Origin: JBDNJM01 sp041687755 | Lineage (GTDB): Bacteria > Planctomycetota > UBA1135 > GCA-002686595 | DNA length: 18,572 nt | Reading direction: 5' to 3' | Assembly (NCBI GenBank): GCA_041687755.1 | Contig: JBDNJM010000084.1 | Coordinates: forward strand, 1-18,572 | Part shown: in pieces, positions 1 through 7,697 of the stretch | How the letters are laid out: every line of letters starts with the position of its first letter | How positions within the stretch are numbered: the first letter of the stretch is position 1 | Translations under genes and position numbers: made by a program | The notes under the pieces: model-generated | Told to the model about the DNA's origin: nothing | Seen by the model: only the letters and a program-made list of their open reading frames with translations | Databases searched by the model: none

Positions 1-201
1 AAACACATCAACGGCATCCTCGAGTACGTCCGGACGCGCCGGAACAACGGCCGTGTCGAAGGCCTCAACAGCAAGGCACGCACCATCACCAGGCGGTCCT
101 ACGGCTTCCATTCGGCGCCCGCGCTCATCTCGCTGCTCTTCGTCTGCTGCGGGGGCGTTGAGGTCACCCCGGCCTTCACGACACCGTCAGGCACCCACTA
201 A
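1..201 (+). CDS. ISL3-family transposase, C-terminal end (partial, 5' end outside window)
   Basis: The reading frame is open from base 1 and stops at TAA 199-201, leaving the last 66 residues of a transposase. The segment NNGRVEGLNSKARTITRR followed by YGFHS and LLFVCCGG matches the end of the DDE transposase domain of the ISL3 family. There the N-G-x-V-E-G-x-N block carries the last catalytic glutamate and the aromatic-GFHS stretch closes the domain. The enzyme would cut and rejoin the ends of its insertion sequence. The element continues to the left of the window, so its integrity cannot be judged. The overlapping +2 frame at 53-235 is a shadow. The assignment rests on remembered family motifs and is fairly secure at family level. 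Confidence 0.85.
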   Translation, partial: KHINGILEYVRTRRNNGRVEGLNSKARTITRRSYGFHSAPALISLLFVCCGGVEVTPAFTTPSGTH

Positions 202-216
202 AGGGACAGGAGAGCC
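190..216 (+). mobile_element. Right terminal inverted repeat of the ISL3-type element
   Basis: Read on the minus strand inward from 216, the sequence begins GGCTCTCCTGTCCC. This resembles the GGCTCTT-type ends of ISL3 elements. It overlaps the last codons of the transposase, as is common for compact insertion sequences. The next eight bases, 217-224 (GAAAAAAG), are A-rich and are the natural candidate for the 8-bp target duplication this family makes. The left end lies outside the window, so neither the repeat pair nor the duplication can be confirmed here. Confidence 0.55.
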
Positions 217-290
217 GAAAAAAGGCGCTGCCTGAGCGAAGTGCCTGCCAGTTGCTCTTGGGCCCAGCGCCTGGGGTCGTCGAGCCCCGC

Positions 291-1115
291 TCAGGACGGC
301 GCGAACCGGCGCGACGGCCCGCTCGGCAGCGCGAAGCGGAACGCAGAGCCGCGGGCGTGGGGCTCGGCCCGGATCCAGCCGCGGCGCGCTTCCAGCAGCT
401 GCCGACAGGGTCCGGGCGCGGGCCCGGCGCCGACCCGCTCGGCCTCGGACTCGCGCGCGCCATGGAACAGGCTGCAGAAGGCATCCGACTCGACGCCCGT
501 GCCGTTGTCGCTCACCAGGAATTCCGGCCCACCTCCGCGCGTCTCGTGCAGCACGCTGATCGTGGTCCCCGCGCCGGCGTGGCGCAGGGCGTTGTTGATC
601 AGGTTGTGCAACACGCGGCGCACGGTCGGTGCGTGCACGGACACGCGTCCGCTCGCGAGCCACACGAGCCGAGAGCCCTGCTCGCGCAGGTCGATCTCGA
701 ACTCGTCTTGGAGCGTGCGCCCGAGGTGATCGAGATCGATCTCCTCCTCGCTGGCGATCGATCTGGGCCCGGCGGCCTCGAGCAGCTCGGTAACGAGCTC
801 CTGCATCTGCAGCGCACCCTGTTCGACCTGACGTAGCATTTCGGACTCGTGGGGTCGCATGCGGCCGCCGAGCTCGTGGCCGAGCAGCTTTGCGAAGCCG
901 CTCATCTGCCGCGCTGGCGCGCGCAGGTCGTGGGCGACGAGCGTGGCGAAGCGGCGCAGGGCGGCGTTCGATCGTTCGAGCGCCTCGAACTGGCGGGCAA
1001 GGGAGGCGTGGGGGGCGGAGCGGATCGAGTCGCGAGTTGCGGGCGGGTCGGTCGGGGCGGAAGGGGGCGAGGGCGCAGAGCCGCGGCGCGGCTGCGCATC
1101 TAGACTTGTGTTCAT
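291..1115 (-). CDS. Orphan sensor histidine kinase (HisKA + HATPase_c) with degenerate ATP lid
   Basis: This is a 274-residue cytosolic-looking kinase with no membrane segment and no receiver domain. After a Pro/Ser/Ala-rich N-terminus (1-35), a helical dimerisation domain carries the H box VAHDLRAP with phospho-acceptor His62, of the bacteriophytochrome-like type. An ATPase domain follows, with N box HNLINNALRH (170-179), G1 box DNGTG (203-207) and an F-box-like SLF (215-217). The G2 box is aberrant: VGAGPAPGPCR at 228-238 stands where families have VGTGIGLAICR, with three prolines introduced. ATG at 1115 is preferred over a TTG at 1271 because the upstream extension is Pro/Gly-rich and featureless. 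No clear Shine-Dalgarno precedes it. No cognate response regulator is nearby. Phospho-signalling is the family role; ATP binding is uncertain here. Confidence 0.8.
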   Translation of the reverse strand: MNTSLDAQPRRGSAPSPPSAPTDPPATRDSIRSAPHASLARQFEALERSNAALRRFATLVAHDLRAPARQMSGFAKLLGHELGGRMRPHESEMLRQVEQGALQMQELVTELLEAAGPRSIASEEEIDLDHLGRTLQDEFEIDLREQGSRLVWLASGRVSVHAPTVRRVLHNLINNALRHAGAGTTISVLHETRGGGPEFLVSDNGTGVESDAFCSLFHGARESEAERVGAGPAPGPCRQLLEARRGWIRAEPHARGSAFRFALPSGPSRRFAPS

Positions 1116-1273
1116 GGCAGGGATTCCCCCGGGCGGGCAGTGGCGCCCGGTGGCAGGCTCGGGAGGCAAGGGGTTGTCCAGCTTGGGGGTGAGACCGGCA
1201 ACCGCCTGGGGGCTGGGCGCGGCAATCGTCTCGGAAGCTGGAGTGCCATTCGACCCCTGCCCGAACGCCAATC

Positions 1274-1287
1274 GCGGGTTAACCCGC
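1274..1287. promoter_or_regulatory. 14-bp perfect palindrome upstream of the histidine kinase
   Basis: GCGGGTTAACCCGC is a perfect inverted repeat between the SprT-like gene and the histidine kinase, about 160 bp upstream of the kinase ATG and 20 bp from the DnaA-box-like cluster. It could be an operator or part of an origin region. No regulator can be named. Confidence 0.3.
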
Positions 1288-1306
1288 TGCTGAATCCTTG
1301 GCAGCT

Positions 1307-1359
1307 TGTGGACAGTCTGTGGACCCGTGTGTGGGCAACTGGGGAAGAGCTGTGGACGC
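1307..1359 (-). promoter_or_regulatory. Cluster of four DnaA-box-like 9-mers (possible oriC element)
   Basis: Four same-orientation 9-mers lie at 1307-1315, 1318-1326, 1330-1338 and 1351-1359 (TGTGGACAG, TGTGGACCC, TGTGGGCAA, TGTGGACGC). On the minus strand they read CTGTCCACA, GGGTCCACA, TTGCCCACA and GCGTCCACA, against the DnaA consensus TTATCCACA or its high-GC form TTGTCCACA. Start-to-start spacings are 11, 12 and 21 bp, close to whole helical turns, as in DnaA-oligomer arrays. The cluster sits in a 247-bp non-coding gap. There is no obvious AT-rich unwinding element and dnaA is not in the window, so this is a candidate only. Confidence 0.4.
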
Positions 1360-1362
1360 CTT

Positions 1363-2193
1363 TCAGGGCGAGCGTCGCAACTCCTTTTGCCGCGCGCGAA
1401 CGCGTCGGGCGACGACTGTCAACAATGCGCCGAGGCGCTCTTCGAGCCAGGCTTCGGAGAGCTCGTGGTCGGCGTACGCGCGCTCCAGCGCGCGGAACTC
1501 CGGGCCGTGGACGCGGCTCGGTGCGCTTCGCTGGCCGCCTTCGAGGTAGGCGTGGACCAGCTCGTGATGCAGGACGCTGCGCAGGAACCAGGCGGGCACG
1601 TCCACGCGGTCGAGGACCGGGTGGAGGCGCACGAGATGGCGCTCGGGGTCGTAACTGCCGAGCTGCAGTGAGCGTCGCGGGGCACGGTTCGGCCAGCGGC
1701 CCCAGGTGATGGCCGGCCAAGGGTCGAGGGTGCCCAGGCAGGTCGCGCTGGGCTCGGACTTCAGCACCTCGGCGAGTTCACCGAGGTGGTGGACGTCACC
1801 GGCCAGGCGTTGGGCTGTGGGACGTGCGGGCGGCGGACGCTCGGCCTCCAGCCTTTCGGCGATGAACGCGTCGAGCGCTGAGCAGGCGGCGCGCGCGCGG
1901 CGGCCGGTCCGCATCCAGGCGAGGAGGTCGTCGAGCGTCGCCTGGGACGCGCCGCTGAAGAACCGGTGCAGGACGAGCCGATGCGAAACCACGAGGCCGA
2001 TGTGCTGGGTCTCTGAGCGGATCGGCGTGCGTCGGGAGCGGCCTAGGACGACCTGCACCCGCGCGCCGAGGCCGCGGCTCAAGAACGCTCCGAGCTGCTC
2101 GGCCGTGTGCCCCGAATGCGGCGGTGCCTCGGTCGGGCACGTCGGCTGGGGGGCGTCTGGCTGGGGGGGGGCCGGCGTCGGGTCGGCGCACAT
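1363..2193 (-). CDS. SprT-like zinc metalloprotein
   Basis: This is a 276-residue protein. The first 28 residues are Pro-rich and low in complexity. Residues 30-120 form an alpha/beta region that precedes the metal site. The metal site is H210-E-L-V-H214 inside SVLHHELVHAYLEGG, and His229 in HGPEF is the likely third zinc ligand. HExxH followed about 15 residues later by HGxxF is characteristic of the SprT-like/WLM group of metallopeptidase-fold proteins. Some of these act on DNA-protein crosslinks. Actual proteolysis here is inference. ATG 2193 was chosen as the first ATG giving a sensible N-terminus, but a GTG further upstream around 2307 would also keep the frame open. No Shine-Dalgarno helps. 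A run of nine C on the coding strand lies just after the start (2163-2171). Confidence 0.72.
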   Translation of the reverse strand: MCADPTPAPPQPDAPQPTCPTEAPPHSGHTAEQLGAFLSRGLGARVQVVLGRSRRTPIRSETQHIGLVVSHRLVLHRFFSGASQATLDDLLAWMRTGRRARAACSALDAFIAERLEAERPPPARPTAQRLAGDVHHLGELAEVLKSEPSATCLGTLDPWPAITWGRWPNRAPRRSLQLGSYDPERHLVRLHPVLDRVDVPAWFLRSVLHHELVHAYLEGGQRSAPSRVHGPEFRALERAYADHELSEAWLEERLGALLTVVARRVRARQKELRRSP

Positions 2194-2454
2194 CGGCGCA
2201 TCGAGGGGGGAGTCCGCCGGCGGCGGTGGAGTCCCGAGGCGCCGGCTCAGGGCGCGGCCCCAGGCGAACAGCGGGCCGGCGGAAGATTCGGAGGGGGGCA
2301 GGGCCACGGACCCAACATAGGCCAAAAGGCGGGCTCTCGCGCACCCCAGGCGGCCCCTCGGCGCGCTCCCGACGACGCCGGGCACGCGGAACTGGGGGGC
2401 GAGCTAAGCTTGCACTCGGCCGATCCCCCCCCAAGACCCTCCCGAATTTCGACC

Positions 2455-4008
2455 ATGAATCGACTCCTCACGTCCGCCCTATTCTTCACGGTCGCTGCCG
2501 GCCTCGGCGCGACCGATGCGGTCGCCCAAGCGACTCTGGTGCGCTCCGGCGGCACCTTAGGCGATGCGGTGACCTACGACCTCAGCGGCGACCCGTTCGA
2601 GCTGTTCGTGCTGCTGCCCTCCAAGAACGCCGGGCCGACGCCGCTGGCGATCCTCACGCCCGGCGACCCGCGCCTGCTCGACGTCGGCATCGATCTGATC
2701 AACCTGGTGCAGATCGGGAACCTCGGCGCGACGGGTTCGACCTCGGTCGTGCTGCCGCTGCCCGTAAACCCGGCGCTCCAGGGCCTGGCCATCTACGCCC
2801 AGTACTTCACCGCTCCGGGCTCGCCGTTCTTCGCGGACGATGTCTCCAACTTCACGGCCTTCAAGCTCGGCGAGGCCGGCACCTCGGTGACGGCGATCGA
2901 GTCCCTGGACGTGCGCTTGGCCGGGCAGTCCCAGACGACCCTCGACGACGGCACGGTGCTGATCGCCGGGGGTGCGGCGAGCGACTCGGCGGGCAACGAC
3001 CTGAACGGGGACCGCCTGTACCTGTTCGATCCGCAGACCCAAGGGTTCGAGCTGCTGGGCGCGAGCCTGGCGACCGACCGCGCCGCGCACACGGCAACCA
3101 AGTTGCTCGACGGACGCGTGCTGTTCGCCGGCGGCACCAACGACACGGGTGCCGTGGTCGCGACCGCTGAGATCTACGATCCGGTCAGTCAGACCGTCAG
3201 CGCCGCCGCCGCGATGGGCGTCGCACGCGTGGGCCACACCGCGACGCTGCTCGTCGACGGGCGCGTCTACACGACCGGCGGCATCATCGCCCTCGACCCC
3301 AACGACCCGCTGGCGGCGATCAACAGCCTCACGCCGAACACCCAGGTCTACAGCCCGGTTTCCAACGCGTGGAGCAACGGGCCAAACCTGCCCAACCCGC
3401 GCACCGGCCATAACGCGACGAGGCTCGCGGATGGCCGCGTGCTGGTCACAGGCGGCGTCGAGGTCAGCGGCCTGTTCCTTCCGCTGCCCTCCTTCTCGAA
3501 CGACTGCCGGCTCTATAACCCGGTCAACAACACGCTGACCAACACCGGCGACTTCGGGGACAACCGCGCGCTGCACAGTCAGCTGACCCTTTCCGACGGC
3601 CGCGTGATGGTCGCGGGGGGCTCGGACGGGAACCTGATCCTGCAGACCTTCTTCAGCCGCGACAGTGTCTGGGTGTACAACCCCGGAACCGGAGGCTGGA
3701 CCCAGGGCCCGAATCTTGGGCAGCCGCGCTCCTTCGGCAACCTTGTAGAAATCGCCGGCGTGGCGCATCTGATCGGAGGCTTGGGCTCGGTCGACCCGCT
3801 CTCGATCTCGGGCACCCCGATCGTCAACATCGAGGCCGCGGACATCGTGACCGGGCTGTGGACCGTCGCGGGCCAGGTCGCGGCGCTGCGGCCGGTGACG
3901 ACGAGCACCCTGATTGAAGGCGGCGCGCGCGTGTTCTCGACCGGTGGGGTGACCGACGGCTCGGCCAACCCGCTGAACGACAACTCGGGTGAGATCTTCT
4001 TGCCTTGA
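2455..4008 (+). CDS. Secreted kelch-repeat (seven-blade beta-propeller) protein
   Basis: This 517-residue exported protein starts at ATG 2455, chosen because it opens a classic signal peptide: MNR, a hydrophobic core to about residue 17, then AVAQA near 22-26 as the cleavage site. Residues 27-145 form a beta-rich leader domain I do not recognise. From about 155 to the end come kelch repeats. The marker motif DGxVxxxGG recurs near 166, 220, 269, 327 and 382, with degenerate copies near 438 and 493, giving seven blades. YDP/YNP plus aromatic positions lie between them. Such propellers bind proteins or glycans at the surface, and a galactose-oxidase-like fold is the closest structural analogue. 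No catalytic residues are evident. The gene is flanked by convergent minus-strand genes and ends before a strong hairpin. Confidence 0.85.
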   Translation: MNRLLTSALFFTVAAGLGATDAVAQATLVRSGGTLGDAVTYDLSGDPFELFVLLPSKNAGPTPLAILTPGDPRLLDVGIDLINLVQIGNLGATGSTSVVLPLPVNPALQGLAIYAQYFTAPGSPFFADDVSNFTAFKLGEAGTSVTAIESLDVRLAGQSQTTLDDGTVLIAGGAASDSAGNDLNGDRLYLFDPQTQGFELLGASLATDRAAHTATKLLDGRVLFAGGTNDTGAVVATAEIYDPVSQTVSAAAAMGVARVGHTATLLVDGRVYTTGGIIALDPNDPLAAINSLTPNTQVYSPVSNAWSNGPNLPNPRTGHNATRLADGRVLVTGGVEVSGLFLPLPSFSNDCRLYNPVNNTLTNTGDFGDNRALHSQLTLSDGRVMVAGGSDGNLILQTFFSRDSVWVYNPGTGGWTQGPNLGQPRSFGNLVEIAGVAHLIGGLGSVDPLSISGTPIVNIEAADIVTGLWTVAGQVAALRPVTTSTLIEGGARVFSTGGVTDGSANPLNDNSGEIFLP

Positions 4009-4066
4009 AGCCCGCGCCGCGCGGAGTGAGGGCCCGAGCCGGGTCTGGAGCCCGCTCGCCGAGCTG

Positions 4067-4114
4067 AACGCGAACGATCCCCGCGGCCCTAGGGCTGCGG
4101 GGGTCGTTCGCGTT
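4067..4114. terminator. Bidirectional hairpin between convergent genes
   Basis: A 24-bp inverted repeat (4067-4090 against 4091-4114) meets at CCCTAGGG. Only two positions differ, and both are G-U compatible, so the RNA stem is essentially unbroken. It lies 59 bp after the kelch stop and 91 bp from the end of the convergent minus-strand gene. It lacks a long U tract but is well placed to end transcription from both sides. Confidence 0.7.
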
Positions 4115-4205
4115 CTGGGGTCCCGCGGGGGTGCGCTCCGAAGTGGGTGCTCCCAGCGAGAGCGGAGCGCCCTTTAGGGGCCCTGGGGAGGGCCTCGCCG
4201 GGGGA

Positions 4206-5672
4206 TCAGGGGGCCAGGGCGAGCGCCGCCGAGACCGTCTCTCCGTCGCGCACGATGACCTCGAGGCGCGCGGACTCTCCGAGGCCGTCGAAGCCGCGGG
4301 GGGCGTCCAGCTCGAGCTGCCAGGCCCCAGGCAGGAGCGCGGGGGTCAGGACCGCACCGTCGGCGCCCGCGACCCAGGTGACGGGCACGGCGGTGGCGCC
4401 GGACCAGGGCGTGAAGCGGGGGCGGGCGCGCACCGCGAGATTGGGCAGCGGGCGGCCGTGCATGTCGGTCAGCCGGATCGCCAGCCGGCCGGTGGGGGCG
4501 GGCGGCAGGCGCAGGACCGACAGCTGGGCGGTGCGGCCGGGCTGCAGGGCAATGCGGCGCGGATCGAAGCGCGCGCCCGGGTAGCCCTCGACCGTTACGC
4601 TGCAGTCCGCGGCGGGCAGGCCGCCGACTTCGAAGTCACCGTCGGGGTCGGAGCGCACGCGCAGGTCGGGGTGCCCGAGCGGGCGGCCGGAGGCGCTGAA
4701 CGAGAGCTTCAGAACAACGTCGGCGAGCGCCTCGTCGCCGGGCGTCGCCAGCCGGCCCGCGAGACGCGCGGCGGCGCTGGCGCGCAGCTCGAAGGTTTCG
4801 GGGGCGGGGGGCTCCTCGCCCCAGAAGTACTGCTCCAGGTAGCGTTCGACGGCCGGGTCCTCGAGGGGCAGCAGGGGCGCGAGCTCGGGCGCGTGCAGGG
4901 TGAAGATCCCGCGGAGTTCGTCCTGCTCCAGGCGCAGGGAGAAGGTGCCGCTGGCGCTGACGGAGACGCGCTGGCCGTTCAGGCTCCCCACGTGCAGCTC
5001 GCCGGGGAGCTGAACGCCTGGCTCGGCGACCAGCTGAAGCTGCAGGGTCGTGGGCAGCCGCGCGTGGACGGCTTTCTCGAGCTGGGCTAGGCCTTCGCTG
5101 AGGCCCAACAGGGAGGTCTGGGGGCCGTGCAACACGAGTCGACCGATCCTGCGCCGATCGCCGAGTTCCACGGTGATGGGTCCAAGGCGCGCGATCAGAT
5201 CGCCCGAGCGCGCCACGAGCGTGCCGTCCTCGACGGGGCGCGGCAGCTCCAGGAGGAACCGGCCGTCGGCGCCGGCCTCCACCTGGACCAGGGGCCCGTT
5301 CTTCTCGATCCAGACCTGCACCGGAGCGCCCGCGATGGCTCCGGCGATCTTGCCGGAGACGGACTGCGCCGTGCTCGGCAGCGGCGGGAGTCCGACGAGC
5401 GAGGCCGAGCTGCGCGTTGGCTCGCGGTCCGGCTCGGCGGCCTGCAGGGCCGCGGCCGCCCCGGCGGGCAGCGGTGCGGGCCCAGGCGCGGGCCCCGAGA
5501 GGGCGGCGGACCCGCGTTCCTCGGCGGGGTCGTCCTTACCGGGTGCCGGCTCTTCGACGGCGCTGTCCACGGGCGCTCCTGCGCCAGGAGTGGGGCCCTC
5601 GACGAGCACCAGGAATCCGATCACCAGCGCCCCGGCGAGCGCCACCGCCAACATCGCCAGGGGGCCTCGCAT
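4206..5672 (-). CDS. Membrane-anchored protein with carboxypeptidase-regulatory-like beta-sandwich domains
   Basis: This 488-residue protein has a single N-terminal hydrophobic segment (about 6-24) acting as signal anchor. A Pro/Ala/Gly/Glu-rich linker follows to about residue 95, which would span the wall or periplasm. The rest is beta-rich. Segments near 103-150, 303-385 and 394-487 have the pattern of carboxypeptidase-D regulatory-like (transthyretin-fold) domains: G-x-(V/I)-x-G, then DG-x-F near 135 and DGDFEVGGLPA near 344, then a Gly-Tyr turn. No enzymatic motif is visible, so a structural or binding role at the envelope is inferred. It starts 30 bp after the stop of the longer upstream gene, which has the same architecture, so the two probably form one transcript. 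ATG 5672 is the only start that includes the anchor. Confidence 0.7.
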   Translation of the reverse strand: MRGPLAMLAVALAGALVIGFLVLVEGPTPGAGAPVDSAVEEPAPGKDDPAEERGSAALSGPAPGPAPLPAGAAAALQAAEPDREPTRSSASLVGLPPLPSTAQSVSGKIAGAIAGAPVQVWIEKNGPLVQVEAGADGRFLLELPRPVEDGTLVARSGDLIARLGPITVELGDRRRIGRLVLHGPQTSLLGLSEGLAQLEKAVHARLPTTLQLQLVAEPGVQLPGELHVGSLNGQRVSVSASGTFSLRLEQDELRGIFTLHAPELAPLLPLEDPAVERYLEQYFWGEEPPAPETFELRASAAARLAGRLATPGDEALADVVLKLSFSASGRPLGHPDLRVRSDPDGDFEVGGLPAADCSVTVEGYPGARFDPRRIALQPGRTAQLSVLRLPPAPTGRLAIRLTDMHGRPLPNLAVRARPRFTPWSGATAVPVTWVAGADGAVLTPALLPGAWQLELDAPRGFDGLGESARLEVIVRDGETVSAALALAP

Positions 5673-5702
5673 CGATTCGTACCTTGCGCTTGGCGCCCCG
5701 GC

Positions 5703-7697
5703 TTACTGGAGGTAGAGGTCGTGCACCGAGGCCTGGCCGTCGCCTACCTGGATGTCGACGCGGCTGTTGGTCATGTCGAGGATCGGCGCGAACGGGTCGC
5801 CAGGGGTGTTGGCCCGGGCGGCGTGGAGCCGGTAGGCGCCCGGGCGCGCGTTGTTGATCTGGTACTGACCCTTGGCGCCGGTGCGCGCCTGGTAGTTGTC
5901 CATGCGCCCGTTCTGGCCGGCCTGCATGCTGACGGTCACGTTGGGCATCGGGGTGCCGGTGCCGTCGTAAACGATGCCGCTGACGGTGCCGCCCGCCTGC
6001 ATGCGGATCTCGCCGAGTTCCGTTCGCTGGCCGTCGGGGAACACCCGCACGTCCTTCTTGGTGAGGGTCGTGTACTTGGGGTGCGTGATCTCGAGCTGAT
6101 AGAGCTCGGGCGTGAGCAGCGACAGCAGGAACGCGCCGTTCTTGTCGGTGATCATCTCGCGGTTGGCCGTGTTGCGCGGCGCGTTGCGGCCGAGCAGGTC
6201 CATCAGCTGGTGGCGTACGAAGGTGTTGTCGTGGGTCACGACGCGGGCACCGCGGATCGGTTCGCCGCTGGGGTCGAGCAGGATCCCGGCGATCTCACCG
6301 CCGCGCGAGATCTGAATCACGATGTCGGCGGTGACCATGCCGAGGGTGACCTGGAAGCTCTCCGAGTAGGTGGGCGCGTAGCCTGGGCTCGTGGCCTCGA
6401 CGACGTAGGTGCCCTGGTCCAGGCCTCGGATCTCGTAGCCGCCGGGACGGTTGCGCAAAATCTCGGTCGATCCCATCCGGCGCCCGTAGACGGTGCTGTT
6501 CGGGATCACCTGGCGGGCGTAGACCTTGAAGGAGGCGGGCGGCTCCTGGCTGCGGCTGTCGAGCACCTGACCGCGCACGGTCCCTTGCTCGATCATCTCG
6601 AGCACGATGTCGGTCTGGCCGCCCTCGATGCGGTTGAGCCGCGCGGAGCCCCAGTCGTTGGCCGTCGCGATCAGCGAGTAGGTGCCCTCGGCGAGGCTCT
6701 CCACGCGGAAGTTGCCCTTCTCGTCGCTCTTCGCGGTGCCCTGACTGACGCTCGAGTTGTTGTAGCTGATCGCCCGTACGACGGCGCCGGGGATCGGGTT
6801 CTTCGCCGGCGACAGCACGCGGCCGCTGATGAAGGTGCCGGGCTCGAGCACGAAGTCCCGCTCGATCTCCTGCACGTCGCCGCCGATCTGGACGTCGTTC
6901 GCGCTGAGCGAGCCGAACTCCTTCGCGCTCACGATCACGGCGCGCTGGCCGTTGGGCAGGTTGTTGAACTCGTACTGCCCCTCCGCGTCGGCGGTCACGA
7001 CGTCGGCGTCGCCCTCCCCGCGGGTCAGGATCAGCTGGGCGCCGATCAGGGTGGTTAGGACCAGCTTGGCGTCGGCGATCGGCGCGCCGGACGTGTCGCG
7101 CACGGTGCCGAACAGGCGGATGCCAGTGCGCAGGCGGAAGTCCTCGGTCGTGACCGCGTCGGGGCGCAGGGCGATCATGTTGCGCGTGGCGGGCGAGAAG
7201 TCCTCGCTCTTGATCGTCACGCCGTAGTCGTTGGCCGGCTCGAGTTGGTCGAAGCGGAAGGTCCCCTCGGGCGAGGTCACGGCGTTCCAGATCTCGGACG
7301 CGGGCTTGGGGGTGGGGTCTGCGAGCTCCCGCAGGAGCGCCAGACCGTCCTGGGCGCTCGCGCCGCGCTCGAGGCGGATCCTGGCGCCCTCCACCGGGCT
7401 GCCGTCCAGGTCGCGGACCGTGCCTTCGAGAGCGCTGCCGAACACTAGGTTCGCGAACTCCCCGCGTTCCTCGATGCCCTCACGGACCACCGTGGGCCCC
7501 GTCGGGTCCTCAGCCACGCCGGTGCTCGCCAGCGAGATGTCCTGGGGGTCCCGGTCGTCGGGCGTCGCCGTCTGCTGGAAGGGACTGGGCGCGGCCCCCT
7601 GGTCCTCCGGCTCGGGCGCGTCTCTGAGGGTCATCAGAGCGAAGCCCAGGGCTCCCAGGGAGATCAGGACCAGAAGGAGGACGAGAAGGTGTCGCAT
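5703..7697 (-). CDS. Membrane-anchored protein with six tandem carboxypeptidase-regulatory-like domains
   Basis: This 664-residue protein has an N-terminal anchor (about 3-23) followed by an acidic/Pro linker to about 85. Six consecutive transthyretin-like repeats begin near residues 87, 192, 287, 372, 466 and 569. Each opens with G-x-(V/I)-x-G-x-(V/L)-x-D and a Gly/Pro-Ile/Val-x-G/D-A turn. Each then carries a DxxGxF/Y strand (SPEGTFRF, DAEGQYEF, DEKGNFRV, DKNGAFLL, AKGQYQI) and ends in a G-x-Y segment. The pattern is that of the CarboxypepD_reg/Cna-B-like superfamily, which is used as extracellular scaffold or binding modules. There is no peptidase domain. It is the first gene of a probable two-gene operon with the smaller paralogue 30 bp downstream. 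ATG 7697 directly opens the anchor; no Shine-Dalgarno is seen. Confidence 0.8.
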   Translation of the reverse strand: MRHLLVLLLVLISLGALGFALMTLRDAPEPEDQGAAPSPFQQTATPDDRDPQDISLASTGVAEDPTGPTVVREGIEERGEFANLVFGSALEGTVRDLDGSPVEGARIRLERGASAQDGLALLRELADPTPKPASEIWNAVTSPEGTFRFDQLEPANDYGVTIKSEDFSPATRNMIALRPDAVTTEDFRLRTGIRLFGTVRDTSGAPIADAKLVLTTLIGAQLILTRGEGDADVVTADAEGQYEFNNLPNGQRAVIVSAKEFGSLSANDVQIGGDVQEIERDFVLEPGTFISGRVLSPAKNPIPGAVVRAISYNNSSVSQGTAKSDEKGNFRVESLAEGTYSLIATANDWGSARLNRIEGGQTDIVLEMIEQGTVRGQVLDSRSQEPPASFKVYARQVIPNSTVYGRRMGSTEILRNRPGGYEIRGLDQGTYVVEATSPGYAPTYSESFQVTLGMVTADIVIQISRGGEIAGILLDPSGEPIRGARVVTHDNTFVRHQLMDLLGRNAPRNTANREMITDKNGAFLLSLLTPELYQLEITHPKYTTLTKKDVRVFPDGQRTELGEIRMQAGGTVSGIVYDGTGTPMPNVTVSMQAGQNGRMDNYQARTGAKGQYQINNARPGAYRLHAARANTPGDPFAPILDMTNSRVDIQVGDGQASVHDLYLQ

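Noticed and set aside
1116..1271. N-terminal extension of the histidine kinase to TTG 1271
   Set aside because: The extra 52 residues are Pro/Gly-rich without domain features. ATG 1115 gives a compact kinase.
5127..7058. 643-codon plus-strand open frame opposite the two anchored repeat proteins
   Set aside because: The composition is a mirror of the real genes, with no motifs. The minus-strand repeats and membrane anchors explain this DNA.
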